From Stygiolobus caldivivus (GTDB taxonomy: Archaea; Thermoproteota; Thermoprotei_A; Sulfolobales; Sulfolobaceae): a stretch of 64,000 bases of DNA. Shown here piece after piece: positions 18,703-28,341 of the stretch; the first letter of the stretch is position 1, and the number at the start of each line of letters is the position of its first letter. The stretch is taken from contig NZ_AP024597.1 in NCBI RefSeq assembly GCF_019704315.1, positions 930,001 through 994,000 of the forward strand. Reading direction: 5' to 3'. A program made the position numbers and the translations under genes. The notes under the pieces are model-generated. The model had not been told where the DNA came from, searched no databases, and saw only the letters and a list, made by a program, of their open reading frames with translations.

Positions 18703-18823
18703 TGTCGTCACTAGGATATTTACATTATCTCCGTTAACGTTAGGACGCATAAAACATTTTCTTAGCATCTTCTCCTCCTAGAGATTTTTATTAATTAATA
18801 AATTTATACCTTAATGACAGCAC
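18703..18823. repeat. Family-2 dispersed repeat, copy 1
   Basis: About 120 bp, matching 24456-24568 over its full length. Its core AACGTTAGGACGCATAAAAC is nearly the same in both copies. Ends are weakly inverted (TCGTCACTAGG against reverse of CCTTAATGACAG), suggesting a MITE-like or hairpin element. Confidence 0.7.
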
Positions 18824-19060
18824 AATGAGTATATTCAACACACCGACGATTGTGCATATCAATAAAACTGTGAGAGTAGACATGTAGTTAGGGCTTTAAA
18901 GGTCAGAGTAAACATAAGATCGCCATAAGTTATTACTACAAAAAGGATCTGGACTAGCTTCACCTCCCCTTCATCCATAACTAAATTAGTCAAGTGAGGG
19001 CTAAACGAATTTGGAATTCTTTAGAAAGTTCTATAAATCAAGAAAATTTGGGAAAATTAA

Positions 19061-19068
19061 TATAAATA
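19061..19068 (+). promoter_or_regulatory. TATA box for the Ser-rich protein gene
   Basis: TATAAATA lies about 28 nt before the ATG at 19092, standard spacing for a leaderless or near-leaderless gene. Confidence 0.6.
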
Positions 19069-19091
19069 ATTAAAGATTACTAGCTACTGAA

Positions 19092-19358
19092 ATGAAACTA
19101 AGTAAACCAATATTAGGAGCAATAGGCGGTGTAATTGCAATAATTGCAGTAGTGATCATAATAGTTGCTATTGTACACCCGGGATCAGGAAGCGCAACCG
19201 TTTCCAGTTCATCATCAAATGGCATGAACTACGGTTCTATGGGAAGTTCCAGCAGTGCAGGTGGTTCTAGTACAAGTTCAACAAGTAATGGGATGGGAAG
19301 CTCTACGACTAGCTCGTCCTCTTCGTCAAGCCCCGGAGGTTATCCGTGGGGAGGGTGA
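19092..19358 (+). CDS. Short Ser/Gly-rich exported protein, sulfocyanin-like N-terminus without cupredoxin
   Basis: 88 residues: a signal/anchor helix (PILGAIGGVIAIIAVVIIIVAIV, about 6-28), then HPGSGSATV and a low-complexity Ser, Gly, Thr tail with repeated NGM and GSS units, ending PGGYPWGG. The N-terminal anchor plus Ser-rich linker recalls Sulfolobales sulfocyanins, but the copper-binding cupredoxin domain is absent: the stop codon comes straight after the linker. It could be a truncated sulfocyanin, a small surface protein in its own right, or a glycosylated filament subunit. Confidence 0.6.
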   Translation: MKLSKPILGAIGGVIAIIAVVIIIVAIVHPGSGSATVSSSSSNGMNYGSMGSSSSAGGSSTSSTSNGMGSSTTSSSSSSSPGGYPWGG

Positions 19359-19651
19359 TTCATAAGGTGACCGTCGGATAGGAAGTTAATTCATTACTTT
19401 TTCAAGCTTTGTCAGGGACTAAAGGATAAGGCAGATTCTCTTTTTTAGAGGTTTTTTGGCCCTACACTAACAGCACTGCCCTTTATTAACTGACCGGGTA
19501 TAGAGTTAAAATATTTATATTAATGTCATAAAGTAAAATAACAGCTGTCCATTTGATACTCAATATAAACATGACTAATAATAATAATAAAATAAAGTTA
19601 TATAATTCAACTAGATCAAATAGTAAGCTAAAAAGGGGATACATTAACCCT
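19359..19651. other. Intergenic with family-1 element
   Basis: Holds inverted-repeat copy B between two convergent genes, a position where it could also end both transcripts. Confidence 0.5.
19404..19502. repeat. Family-1 inverted-repeat element, copy B
   Basis: Starts AAGCTTTGTCAGGGACTAAAGG and ends GCCCTTTATTAACTGACCGGGTATA; the inner CCCTACACTAACAGCACTG is the type-1 core. The right end is well kept and the left end has drifted. Confidence 0.8.
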
Positions 19652-20719
19652 TCACTTTACTTTCCTTCTGGAAGCATGGGACAAAATGTACACAGAGGGG
19701 ATAAACAATACACCTATAAGGAAAGCTATTAAAGCTTCATCGAATAAAATGCCTGTAGTACCTCTCAACACATTATATTCTCCAAATGCGAAGAGGAAAG
19801 CGGAGACCAGTGAGAAGACCTTAGGTATTCCCTTAATAATTTTCAAGGTCGAGAGAGCAAAGATAAGTAGGCTAAAGTATAGAAACGTTACGGAAGGGAC
19901 CAAGAGCGTATTGTAAAAAAGTGAATAGTTAAGGTTTCCTAGGAGAGTGAGTGGAATTATAGCAAAATTAAGGAAAAACATCTTCTTGGTGCTAGCCATA
20001 GGTCTTAGCAAGTTATTAATTGCAGTCAACTCAGCTAAGATCAGGCCGTAGTTACCCCACGTGGAGGCGATCACGGTATATGGAGACGGGATCAGAAACG
20101 TGCCATAGAGTAAAATTATAGAAGAAATAAGGAATGAGTATAAGATAAATGGAGAGTCTTTGGATTTATCTCCCTTAGCAAACGTGGATAAAGTTATACA
20201 TACTAAGAGAAGAGAAGAGGACAATATGTTAATAAACAGTGAAGTAAGGGGAGGAGTAGTCCCCAACCCGACTTTCCAACCCAACGGTAACGAGAACAAT
20301 ATCTGGAAAGAGTATATTAAGGGGAACGCGTAAAGGGGATCGGTAAACGTAACGAGAGAAAACACGGAAACCGGGATTATAACAGAGAGTATTATAGGTA
20401 AGGTCCCGTCTAAGTTCAAGACGTAGTAAGGGATATAGATAGAGGTGTAGATTACATATAAGTAGTAGCTTATCAACCATGTGAACAAGAAGGCCTTAGA
20501 AGCGACAGGCCCTAACTCTTTAGTGTAGAGGTAAAGTCCTTGTTGTCCCCATGCTCGCCTCACTGAGTAATATGTAATAATAACTATGGATAGGGAAAGT
20601 AAGATCGACGGTAATACTACGAATAATGATAAGTGTAGAGTAGAAAGGATCCCGGGGGCTGTTGTTGAGCCTATGAAAGTAAACAGTATTAATCTCCTCA
20701 ACGTGTCTTGTCTTGACAT
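19652..20719 (-). CDS. Multi-pass membrane transporter, amino-acid permease-like
   Basis: About 355 residues with 10-11 hydrophobic segments. Start chosen at the ATG at 20719, since the longer frame begins with a TTG one codon earlier. The first helix has an SGT-like stretch (FIGSTTAPGIL) where APC-superfamily permeases carry the G-S-G-I substrate motif. It is shorter than typical APC proteins (430-480). Substrate not known. Confidence 0.65.
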   Translation of the reverse strand: MSRQDTLRRLILFTFIGSTTAPGILSTLHLSLFVVLPSILLSLSIVIITYYSVRRAWGQQGLYLYTKELGPVASKAFLFTWLISYYLYVIYTSIYIPYYVLNLDGTLPIILSVIIPVSVFSLVTFTDPLYAFPLIYSFQILFSLPLGWKVGLGTTPPLTSLFINILSSSLLLVCITLSTFAKGDKSKDSPFILYSFLISSIILLYGTFLIPSPYTVIASTWGNYGLILAELTAINNLLRPMASTKKMFFLNFAIIPLTLLGNLNYSLFYNTLLVPSVTFLYFSLLIFALSTLKIIKGIPKVFSLVSAFLFAFGEYNVLRGTTGILFDEALIAFLIGVLFIPSVYILSHASRRKVK

Positions 20720-20722
20720 CAA

Positions 20723-21841
20723 GAAATCCTTGGTACAGGTTAGAAATAAAGATTTACCTAAAAGATTGGGGGAACGAGAACTCCTCGTCTGAAAACCTAA
20801 TTAATTAGCTTATAAAGAGCAACGTAATTAGTGGGGGGTACATATACGGGATAGGAGGGCAGTAACTTGTCCCTTGTTATCTAGCTAAGAATTAAAATAA
20901 TTTTCCTCATTCTTTTTTAGATATCTCCTTAAAGTGAGTTTGATAAGAACCTTAAACTGACGTAAAATTATCCTTAGGTAGTAGATACCTCTTATTGATT
21001 ATTTATTTCAATTATTAATTAAAAAGGAAAGTTAAAAAAATTCTGATATTATTAATTTTAACTTAATTTTAACTCCACTTTATTCTCTACCTCCATTGCG
21101 AAAAGGCAGTGGCGATTCGTGTTTCTTTTGCGATTTCCATTTGTCTAAGTATAGTTAAATAATAGCTATATATTAATTAAATATAATATATATAGTGTAG
21201 TAATATTAATACATAGTATGTGTAAAAGTAAAGGATGAATGATTTATAATTTAACTAGAATAATTTCGCATACACTTTACTATTAGCCCGCGAAATATAC
21301 TAATTCGAGAGACGATATTTCAATTTGCAGTGAATATGTTAGTGGGTTCAAAAGTAAAATTTTGCGGTAAAATCGTGTGTACCCTTAGAAAAACTAATCT
21401 GGTTAAGACTTCAGTTCTCATTATCTGTCTTAGGATAGTATAAGCGATATAATTTAGAATGTAAAGTTTTCTAAATACGCTTTTACTCATTTGACTGTGA
21501 CACGGGCACCTAAAACCGCTCAAAGACCCTTAATGTGTTAGGTAGAAGATCATGCCATTAAGAGTCTCATAATCTATAAATACTGAACAGAGTATACACA
21601 GTAAGTATCGAGTTTTACGTAATAAAAAATTTTAAAATTACTAACGACATAAAAAAATCACTTTTTATTAATTTATATTCTTATCAGTTATCAATATAAC
21701 AATTATTCATATAATACCGTGGGATTCAAAACAATTAGTTATAGTATATCTTTCAGCTAACATAAAAATTCTATCAAACTATGGTAATAGAGTAAAAAAT
21801 AATATACATTTTTATACTAGTAAAGACAACTCATTATATTA
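20723..21841. other. 1.1-kb AT-rich region without recognisable gene
   Basis: Very AT-rich (runs such as ATATATATAG at about 21190) apart from a G/C-bearing island at 21090-21150 (GCGAAAAGGCAGTGGCGATTC, broken by the AT background). No ORF with a coding look was found on either strand; the 67-codon frame at 21320-21523 reads as noise. It could hold an unannotated RNA, a control region, or decayed mobile DNA. Confidence 0.5.
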
Positions 21842-22135
21842 ATGGAAAACCTAAATAATTATGTAGGAAATTTAAGCCAATATACAGTTTCGATGATGAA
21901 TAAAATAGGTTATTCAAAGTGTTGGAAACTAAGTACGAAACTCATTACAAACCCAGAAGCGTTCCTAAAAACATTGCTTCAAGATTACCACGCTGTAATT
22001 GTGGTAGTTGGGAGCAGAGAGAATGAGGTAGTCAAAAGGATATCACCTATAATGGGTAGTAATAGGATACCGATCTACCTCTTCACGGACTCATCACTAG
22101 ATGAGGAAAAGTTCATACTCTGCGTTAAGGAGTAA
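21842..22135 (+). CDS. Hypothetical 97-residue protein upstream of hypA
   Basis: Small alpha/beta protein: a helical N-terminus (NLNNYVGNLSQYTVSMMNKIG), then strands and helices (YHAVIVVVGSRENEVVKRISPIMG, RIPIYLFTDSS). It ends 42 bp before hypA on the same strand and may belong to the same maturation operon. It resembles no hydrogenase accessory protein that can be named with confidence. Confidence 0.65.
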   Translation: MENLNNYVGNLSQYTVSMMNKIGYSKCWKLSTKLITNPEAFLKTLLQDYHAVIVVVGSRENEVVKRISPIMGSNRIPIYLFTDSSLDEEKFILCVKE

Positions 22136-22177
22136 GGAATTATCTGCTTTTTAATTACGCCCTACAAATATTATTAT

Positions 22178-22615
22178 ATGCATGAGTGGTCTGTAGCTGA
22201 GGGAATTTTAAGGAGCGTCATAGAATGGGCTAAAGAAAACAACCTTGACTCCGTAAGAAAAGTAAAAGTCGCAATACCGTCCTTTACTTTTTTAGAACTA
22301 GATATCCTTAAGGAGGCTTATGACACACTGAAACGTGGGACTGTACTGGAGAAGAGTTCGTTGGAAGTCGTATATAAAGACCCATTATTTAAGTGTAGAA
22401 ACTGCGGTAACACATTTAACCTGAACCAGGTCTTAGGAGAACTAAACGAGGTAAGGGAGGAATTCGGTGAAGAATACCCTTTACACCTGGTGCCGGGCCT
22501 AGCACCGGCCTTCATAAAGTGTCCCAAATGTGGGTCAAACGACGTGGAAGTAAGTCCTCAAGACATAACAATTGAAGAGGTAGAAGTAAATGGAACCGCT
22601 GGAAGCTCTGGCTAG
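22178..22615 (+). CDS. hypA: Hydrogenase/urease nickel metallochaperone HypA
   Basis: 145 residues. The N-terminal [10 protein letters not shown] provides the nickel-binding His2, and the zinc site is two CxxC pairs, CRNCG and CPKCG, separated by about 45 residues, a long insert typical of archaeal HypA. HypA delivers Ni to [NiFe]-hydrogenase together with HypB. A 26-nt overlap with the next gene, an MRP/MinD-type ATPase, fits the archaeal pairing of HypA with an ATPase-type HypB. No hydrogenase structural gene is in the window. Confidence 0.92.
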   Translation: MHEWSVAEGILRSVIEWAKENNLDSVRKVKVAIPSFTFLELDILKEAYDTLKRGTVLEKSSLEVVYKDPLFKCRNCGNTFNLNQVLGELNEVREEFGEEYPLHLVPGLAPAFIKCPKCGSNDVEVSPQDITIEEVEVNGTAGSSG

Positions 22616-23345
22616 GACTAAGCTCTCCAACAAGAGAGTTATAGCAGTAATGAGTGCAAAGGGAGGAGTAGGAAAGAGTATTATATCCGCCTTACTCTCA
22701 CTCTCTTTTTCTTCCTCCAGGCAGACAACGCTAATTGACCTAGACATACATACTATGGCTTCTACGAAGCTATTTGGTTTAGAAGGGAAAGTCCACGAGG
22801 TTAACAAGAAGGGGATAGTACCGTTTTCGTTCGGTAAGTTAGGTGTAATAAGTTTAGGGGGAATAGTCAAGGACCGATACGTAGTACTGCCCGGTTCAAA
22901 CACTAGGGACGTAATGCAGTCACTTATCGCGTATTCAGACGTAGGGGAGATAATAGTGTTCGACCTACCCCCGGGGTTAGGAGACGAAGTTCTCCTGTTA
23001 GAGCATTTGACAGACTTTACACCTATTGTAGTTACCATACCTTCTAAGGTTTCCGTCAAAGTCGTAGAGTACCTTTTGAGGTACCTAAAGGAGAGGGGGA
23101 AGAGACCGGTCTTAGTAGTAAACATGGCGTATTTCGACTGTAACGGGAAAAAAGCGCGGCCTTTCGGCGGGATGGATTATGTTAAAAACGTAAGCGAGAA
23201 ATATGGGCTAAGCTTGGTCGAAGCGCCTATAGACCCGGAAATAGAGGACTATATAGGTAGGATTCACGAATACAACGGGGTGGTCAGGAGTAAGATAAAA
23301 GAGGTAGAAAATTTAGTAGGGTTTCCCCCATATAGTAGCTCATAA
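22590..23345 (+). CDS. MRP/MinD-type P-loop ATPase, likely ATPase-type HypB
   Basis: 251 residues. Deviant Walker [10 protein letters not shown] near residue 22 and the DLPPGLGD Walker B-like motif put it in the MinD/Mrp (SIMIBI) class. In Thermococcus kodakarensis an ATPase of this class (HypB-AT) binds HypA and supplies nickel in place of the usual GTPase HypB; the overlap with hypA here points to that role. A Cys near [16 protein letters not shown] (one Cys only) does not form the CxxC of Fe-S carrier Mrp proteins, which also favours HypB-AT. Confidence 0.82.
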   Translation: MEPLEALARTKLSNKRVIAVMSAKGGVGKSIISALLSLSFSSSRQTTLIDLDIHTMASTKLFGLEGKVHEVNKKGIVPFSFGKLGVISLGGIVKDRYVVLPGSNTRDVMQSLIAYSDVGEIIVFDLPPGLGDEVLLLEHLTDFTPIVVTIPSKVSVKVVEYLLRYLKERGKRPVLVVNMAYFDCNGKKARPFGGMDYVKNVSEKYGLSLVEAPIDPEIEDYIGRIHEYNGVVRSKIKEVENLVGFPPYSSS

Positions 23346-23525
23346 AGGGGGATGTCGTAGTGATATCCCTCGATGAAATAGTTCGTTTACAATTGTCAAT
23401 TAGAACAATTCAGAACAGTCTACTACTCTTTATATCGCAAGATTATATATATTAAAAAACATTTAATTTTAATGTAAAATTAGGACATGAAATACTGTTA
23501 TAAGATTTATTAGATAAGATATTTT

Positions 23526-24119
23526 TCATGAATTTTTAAGCTTCTTGGCCACTTGAGCCAACCTCTTTCCTTGAAACCTTGCAATTTTTATTTCGTTTTC
23601 ATCCAGTTCCTTTTTAGAGCTTAGGTGTGTAGCACCGTATGGGCTTCCTCCAGTAACAGTGGACGAAATCTCCGTTATAGCGTATCCGAGGGGGACTATT
23701 ATCATCCCGAAGTGATACGCATAAGTGGACATAGTTAGTATTGTAGTTTCATGTCCTCCGTGTATTGTAGACGCTTCAGTGAAGAAGGTTACAGGTTTAC
23801 CGTAAAGGTCCCCCGCTCTCCACAAGGGTGCTGTGGTATCTAAGAACGTCTTCATGCCCCCTGCCATATTTCCGTATCTTGTGGGAGAACCTATGGCTAT
23901 CCCGTCAGCCCATTTAAGGTCTTCTAGGCTCACTTCAGGTATATCCTTTGTGTTATCAAGTGGGACATGGAACTTTTCTATTAATTCAGGATAAATGGTC
24001 TCCCTTACCTTTCTAAGCCTTGTTTCAGCTCCTTCCTCTTCCGCTCCCTTCAATATCTCCTTAGCTAATTCTACTATTGACCCATAACCGTAGAACAAGA
24101 CAAGTATTTTTACGTCCAT
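23526..24119 (-). CDS. wrbA: NAD(P)H:quinone oxidoreductase, WrbA type
   Basis: 197 residues, the normal WrbA length. It shows the flavodoxin-like FMN site (ILVLFYGYGSIVELAKEI), GSPTRYGNMAGGMKTFLD, the GGHETT segment and SPYGATHL, all WrbA hallmarks. It binds FMN and carries out two-electron reduction of quinones, protecting against semiquinone stress. It is a single gene on the minus strand, convergent with the hypA operon. Confidence 0.95.
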   Translation of the reverse strand: MDVKILVLFYGYGSIVELAKEILKGAEEEGAETRLRKVRETIYPELIEKFHVPLDNTKDIPEVSLEDLKWADGIAIGSPTRYGNMAGGMKTFLDTTAPLWRAGDLYGKPVTFFTEASTIHGGHETTILTMSTYAYHFGMIIVPLGYAITEISSTVTGGSPYGATHLSSKKELDENEIKIARFQGKRLAQVAKKLKNS

Positions 24120-24165
24120 ATCATTAAAGGAATCGAAGTTAATTTAAAACTTGATCCACCGTATT

Positions 24166-24264
24166 TATACCCTGCCAGTGTAAAAAGAGCAACAGTAGCT
24201 TTAACTTAAGGTATATACTTGTATGTGACGATAAACTCGGGTTTTAGCACTTGGCTGAGTTAAG
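24166..24264. repeat. Family-1 element, copy K (subtype 3)
   Basis: Starts TATACCCTGCCAGTGTAAAA, then AGAGCAACAGTAGCTTTAACTT, broken off from the type-1 core; ends GGGTTTTAGCACTTGGCTGAGTTAA. The AACAGTAGCTT(T/G)AACTTAA inner part matches 57539-57590 and defines a third subtype. Confidence 0.55.
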
Positions 24265-24455
24265 TAATATTATAATATCCAAACTACTTAAGCGGGCAGG
24301 GCATTTGCTCGTCCATTAGGTTTTAAACCCGATTGAACTTAACCAGTTTAAAAAGCAATGTTGCTGGCAAAACCGTCAAGCGTATTGGGTCAAAAGCCTT
24401 GATCTTCCACCTCAGGTGAACTAACGGCTTTTTCGTAATAGGTGTTAGAGCGTAG

Positions 24456-24568
24456 TATCGTTACTAGGGTATTTATATTTCTCTATTAACATTAGGACGC
24501 ATAAGACCTTTTCTTTTCCCTCTATGGAGATTTTCATCAATTAAAAATCTAAACCCTAATGTCAGCAC
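24456..24568. repeat. Family-2 dispersed repeat, copy 2
   Basis: Matches 18703-18823. The core reads AACATTAGGACGCATAAGAC; ends are TCGTTACTAGGGTATTTA and, inverted, TGACATTAGGGTTTA, a better end match than in copy 1. Confidence 0.7.
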
Positions 24569-24637
24569 TCTCACTATGATAATTATAATTTGGAAATTAA
24601 CAAGATTTATTAAGGGTTAAGGCTGTTAAATTACTTT

Positions 24638-26410
24638 GTGAACGTTCTTCAGAGGTTGGGCTATTTTGAAAAGTGGTTTATTCTAGGTATTATAGCGGGT
24701 ATAATAGCCGGTATGGCCGCTACTGTATTTTATACTTTACTACACTTGTTTGAATTTATATTTATCCGTAAGTTTATAGGTATCTCTTACCCGGAGCCTA
24801 TAGGAGAAGGGGGAAAGGTCTCCTCCTTTGTTTTTCACCCCGGGGACTACTACCTAATACCCGTATCAGTTGCTATAGGTGGGCTACTTTCCGGGCTCAT
24901 AGTCTACACGTTCGCACCTGAGGCTGAAGGTCACGGTACAGACGCTGCGATAAGGGCTTACCACTACTACCAAGGAAAAATAAGGTGGGTAGTAGTGCCG
25001 GTGAAGATCATAGCTTCAGCAATAACCATAGGCTCCGGAGGGAGTGCAGGGAGAGAAGGGCCTACTGCGCAGTTCTCAGCAGGAATAGGGTCTATCTTAG
25101 CCGACCTATTAAAGCTCCCCCCAGAGGACAGACGAAAAATGGTAGCTGTAGGTATCGGGGCAGGAATTGGGACCATCTTTAAAACACCCATAGGCGGAGC
25201 CTTACTATCTGCCGAAATACTTTATAGGAGAGACCTTGAACCTGAGATATTATATCCTTCTTTGATAGCTTCAGCAGTAGGTTATGTAATATTCGGCTCA
25301 ATATACGGCTTTACACCGGTCTTCGGATATTACTCAGAAGTGTTCGACCCCCTCAGACTACCGTTATACGCGGTACTAGGAATAGTTAGCGGACTCTTGG
25401 CAATACTCTATGTAAAGTCATTTTACGGTGTGAACTCCATTTTTAAAAAGCTAAAGATCAGTAACTATTTCAAGCCCGTGATCGGAGCGTTGATAATGGG
25501 GTGTATAGCGTTAATAGCACCTGAAGTAATGGGGACCGGTTATGGATGGATAAACTTAGCAGAGTATGAAAAGATCAATGTATTTTACTCCCCCCTTATA
25601 CCCGCCCTGTTACTCCTTGCCCTACTCCCTATACTCAAGATTTTGGCTACCTCCTTCTCCATAGGCTCAGGAGGTAGCGGAGGGGTATTCGCACCGGGGC
25701 TCTTTATCGGGGCTTTTGTCGGAGCTGACTTAGGCCTCATCTTTCACTATCTATTCCCTAACGTAGTCCCTACGATAGCGCCATTCGTTATAATAGGTAT
25801 GGCGTCGTTTTTCGGTGCTGCAGGGAAAGTACCGCTATCGGTAATAGTAATGGTCACCGAAATGACAGGTAGTTTACAGCTCCTACCCGGGACCATGATA
25901 GCCGTAGCCCTTTCATACTTAGTTTCAGGGAATTATACGATCTATCAAGCCCAAGTCCCTACCAGAAGGGACTCCCCAGCACATAAACTTGAGTATGAAA
26001 TACCGTTGCTGAAAATGGTGAAAGTGGGCGACGCTCAGCTCTCCGACATTAAGGTAAATATAGATGATAATGTGGGCACAGCTATATCTAAGATGCTCGG
26101 GAACAGTTTCATGAGTTTACCCGTAGTAGACGGTAACAACACTTTTATAGGAGTAGTGTACTTAAGGGACTTAGAAAAGGCAAGCATAGATGAGAGTATA
26201 GGTAAATACGTAGTCAGAGGGGCACCGTATGTTAGACCGGAATCTACTTTAGAAGATTGTTGGGACATAATGGCTAGGCTTAGGAGCAGATGGGCATGCG
26301 TGGTAAAGGACGGGAAGTACTTGGGTGTATTAACTATAGATAACTTACTAAAGGCATATGAAAAAAACGCCAGTAAACTAAAACAAGACTCTTCTAATAG
26401 GACGACATAA
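24638..26410 (+). CDS. CLC chloride channel/transporter with two CBS domains
   Basis: 590 residues from a GTG start. The anion-selectivity motifs are present: [11 protein letters not shown] at 132-142, with gating glutamate E140 that marks proton-coupled exchange in CLC antiporters, [16 protein letters not shown], and [12 protein letters not shown] near 350. About ten membrane helices are followed from about residue 455 by two CBS modules ([18 protein letters not shown] ... and [17 protein letters not shown] ...), which bind adenosine nucleotides and regulate transport. Probably acts in acid or chloride homeostasis at the cytoplasmic membrane. Confidence 0.95.
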   Translation: MNVLQRLGYFEKWFILGIIAGIIAGMAATVFYTLLHLFEFIFIRKFIGISYPEPIGEGGKVSSFVFHPGDYYLIPVSVAIGGLLSGLIVYTFAPEAEGHGTDAAIRAYHYYQGKIRWVVVPVKIIASAITIGSGGSAGREGPTAQFSAGIGSILADLLKLPPEDRRKMVAVGIGAGIGTIFKTPIGGALLSAEILYRRDLEPEILYPSLIASAVGYVIFGSIYGFTPVFGYYSEVFDPLRLPLYAVLGIVSGLLAILYVKSFYGVNSIFKKLKISNYFKPVIGALIMGCIALIAPEVMGTGYGWINLAEYEKINVFYSPLIPALLLLALLPILKILATSFSIGSGGSGGVFAPGLFIGAFVGADLGLIFHYLFPNVVPTIAPFVIIGMASFFGAAGKVPLSVIVMVTEMTGSLQLLPGTMIAVALSYLVSGNYTIYQAQVPTRRDSPAHKLEYEIPLLKMVKVGDAQLSDIKVNIDDNVGTAISKMLGNSFMSLPVVDGNNTFIGVVYLRDLEKASIDESIGKYVVRGAPYVRPESTLEDCWDIMARLRSRWACVVKDGKYLGVLTIDNLLKAYEKNASKLKQDSSNRTT

Positions 26411-26467
26411 ATTCTCTCTATGCAAAGATACTATACAGAGGAACCAGACGTCTGCTCAGGTCTACTC

Positions 26468-26496
26468 ATAAGGGGTTTGCTGGAACAAACCCTTAT
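26468..26496. terminator. Hairpin after CLC gene
   Basis: ATAAGGGGTTTG pairs with CAAACCCTTAT around a short loop, 58 bp after the CLC stop codon and 90 bp before the end of convergent rfbC. It may end one or both transcripts, or be a decayed repeat. Confidence 0.4.
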
Positions 26497-26586
26497 TCCA
26501 ACTAATTATACACACTTGGATCATTAGCTCATAACGGGTTTTCAACTTAGAAATATGGGGACGTCTCTAAGGTAGCTCATTAAACT

Positions 26587-27117
26587 TCATCTAAACACTT
26601 CTGCTTTTTCAAGGGGTGGGCATTGTAAGTCTTTATCGCTCATTATGACCTCTTTTATAGGCCAATCTATCAGCTTATAGTTTACGCACCTTTCATGTTC
26701 TGGGGAATAATCGTTATGCGTTATAAAATAGACTACTATGGAGTCTTCAAGAGCTTGGAAGCCGTGAGCAAAGCCGGGTGGGATCCACAACATGTGGTGG
26801 TTCTCTCCACTTAGCTCTGCGCTAGTGTACTTACCGAAAGTACTAGAAGACCTTCTGACGTCTACTGCTACGTCTATGATCTTCCCTCTGGGGACGAACA
26901 CGATTTTACCTTGCTCTTTTGGTGTTATCTGGTAGTGTAACCCCCTCACTACTCCTCTAATAGAATAAGACATATTGGCTTGTAGAGGGGTCGGGATACC
27001 AAACCTTGCGAAGTCACTGGACTTAAATATTTCAAGGAAGAAGCCCCTCCTATCAGGGAATACCTTAGGTTTAATACGGATTACTCCCATCCCTATATCT
27101 TCAAATTCGAAAGGCAT
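26587..27117 (-). CDS. rfbC: dTDP-4-dehydrorhamnose 3,5-epimerase
   Basis: Third step of dTDP-L-rhamnose synthesis. 176 residues with the RmlC cupin hallmarks: DRRGFFLEIFK, QANMSYS, RGLHYQ (catalytic His), GKIIDVAVDVR, LWIPPGFAHGF and the following Tyr-rich YFITHNDYSPEHE. It is transcribed away from rfbDAB at 27514, and the 400-bp gap between them carries both promoters. With rfbA, rfbB and rfbD the pathway is complete. Confidence 0.96.
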   Translation of the reverse strand: MPFEFEDIGMGVIRIKPKVFPDRRGFFLEIFKSSDFARFGIPTPLQANMSYSIRGVVRGLHYQITPKEQGKIVFVPRGKIIDVAVDVRRSSSTFGKYTSAELSGENHHMLWIPPGFAHGFQALEDSIVVYFITHNDYSPEHERCVNYKLIDWPIKEVIMSDKDLQCPPLEKAEVFR

Positions 27118-27513
27118 TAATTACAAATATATGAAGTATTATAAAAAATGAATTATAGCTATTGAGGAGCTCAACTATATTCCAAGTGTTTTTATGATGT
27201 AGTAGTTATGAACACATGTTACCGAAGTGTTACTTGTTCGCTTAATTAATGTTTACCCTTGTTATGTTACGTGGCTTTAAACCGTTACGGTAAAAACTCT
27301 AGGGATAACAAAAAGTACCCTAAACATTTGCCTTAAGGTTTAGCCTAGAGGATGAAGTCCTGATCCGATTTTAACGTTCTCGCTATTTTCTTTAATTTCC
27401 TTATATACAATTTTATTTTACACTCTATTAATTATTCTATCATAAGTAATTTTCTATTTTATCATCATCCATTCTTGAAAAAGATTTATAATTTCTATTG
27501 AATAATAAACTCA
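27118..27513. other. Divergent promoter region of the rhamnose locus
   Basis: About 400 AT-rich bp between rfbC and rfbD. Each end has a TATA-like element about 25-30 nt from its start codon. No ORF or repeat was recognised. Confidence 0.5.
27485..27492 (+). promoter_or_regulatory. TATA box for rfbDAB
   Basis: TTTATAAT sits about 26 nt before the rfbD start codon, in a leaderless arrangement. Confidence 0.6.
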
Positions 27514-28338
27514 ATGCGAATATTACTTACAGGGGCCTCAGGTCAATTAGGAGTTGAACTTTCTAAATTACTTTCGCAAAAGAACGAGGTCATAAGACTT
27601 TATAATTCATCAGAAGTACCAGACGGCTATAAGATAGACTTGACAGACTTTCCCCACCTGGAAGACTTTATAATAAAGAAGAAGCCTGAAGTAATTATTA
27701 ACACTGCTGCAATGACAGAAGTGGACAAGTGCGAGATAGAAAAAGAGAAAGCATACAAGGTAAACGCTGAGGCTGTAAGGCATATTGTAAGGGCAAGTAA
27801 GGTCATTGACGCCTATTTATTACACGTTAGCACAGACTATGTCTTTGACGGAAATAAGGGGCTGTACAGGGAAGAAGACATACCTAACCCGGTTAACTAC
27901 TATGGCTTAAGTAAGCTCCTCGGTGAGGCCTTCGCGATGTCCTACGACGATAGCCTGGTAGTGAGGACGTCCGGTGTGTTCAGGAATAAAGGTTTTCCCG
28001 TCTACGTGTACAAGACGTTAAAAGAAGGAAAGGCGGTCTCAGCCTATAAGGGGTATTACTCCCCTATTTCAGCGAGGAAATTAGCCCTAGCTATTGAGGA
28101 GTTAATAAACCTCAAGAAGACCGGTGTACTCCACGTGGCAAGCGAAAGGATCTCGCGCTATGAACTAGCCCTGAAAATAAAAGAGAAATTTAATTTACCC
28201 GGGGAGATCAGGGAAGTGGAAGAAGTAAAGGGGTGGGTAGCTAAAAGGCCTTACGACTCGTCCCTGGACTCCTCTAAGGCTAGGAAGCTCCTCTCTACAG
28301 ACTTTTACACCCTCGATATCGAAGGGATGGTGGTGTGA
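27514..28338 (+). CDS. rfbD: dTDP-4-dehydrorhamnose reductase
   Basis: 274 residues, extended SDR fold. The N-terminal dinucleotide loop is GASGQLGVEL, followed by VNAEAVRHI, HVSTDYVFDG (catalytic Thr/Asp context), the active-site YYGLSKLLGE (Y-x3-K), and RTSGVFRNKGFPVYV. It reduces the 4-keto group to give dTDP-L-rhamnose, last step of the pathway. First gene of an operon; rfbA starts 3 bp after its stop. Confidence 0.95.
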   Translation: MRILLTGASGQLGVELSKLLSQKNEVIRLYNSSEVPDGYKIDLTDFPHLEDFIIKKKPEVIINTAAMTEVDKCEIEKEKAYKVNAEAVRHIVRASKVIDAYLLHVSTDYVFDGNKGLYREEDIPNPVNYYGLSKLLGEAFAMSYDDSLVVRTSGVFRNKGFPVYVYKTLKEGKAVSAYKGYYSPISARKLALAIEELINLKKTGVLHVASERISRYELALKIKEKFNLPGEIREVEEVKGWVAKRPYDSSLDSSKARKLLSTDFYTLDIEGMVV

Positions 28339-28341
28339 AAA

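Larger units (their letters stand above)
18547..19091. other. Intergenic with family-2 repeat copy
   Basis: 545 bp between divergent genes. The central part (18703-18823) is one copy of a second dispersed repeat family; the right end holds the promoter of the Ser-rich gene. No ORF of note. Confidence 0.5.
24120..24637. other. Intergenic with family-1 and family-2 repeats
   Basis: 518 bp between divergent genes. It contains a type-3 family-1 element (24166-24264) and a family-2 copy (24456-24568). No coding frame was seen between them. Confidence 0.5.

Noticed and set aside
21320-21523. 67-codon minus-strand ORF
   Set aside because: Composition like surrounding non-coding DNA and no start signal.
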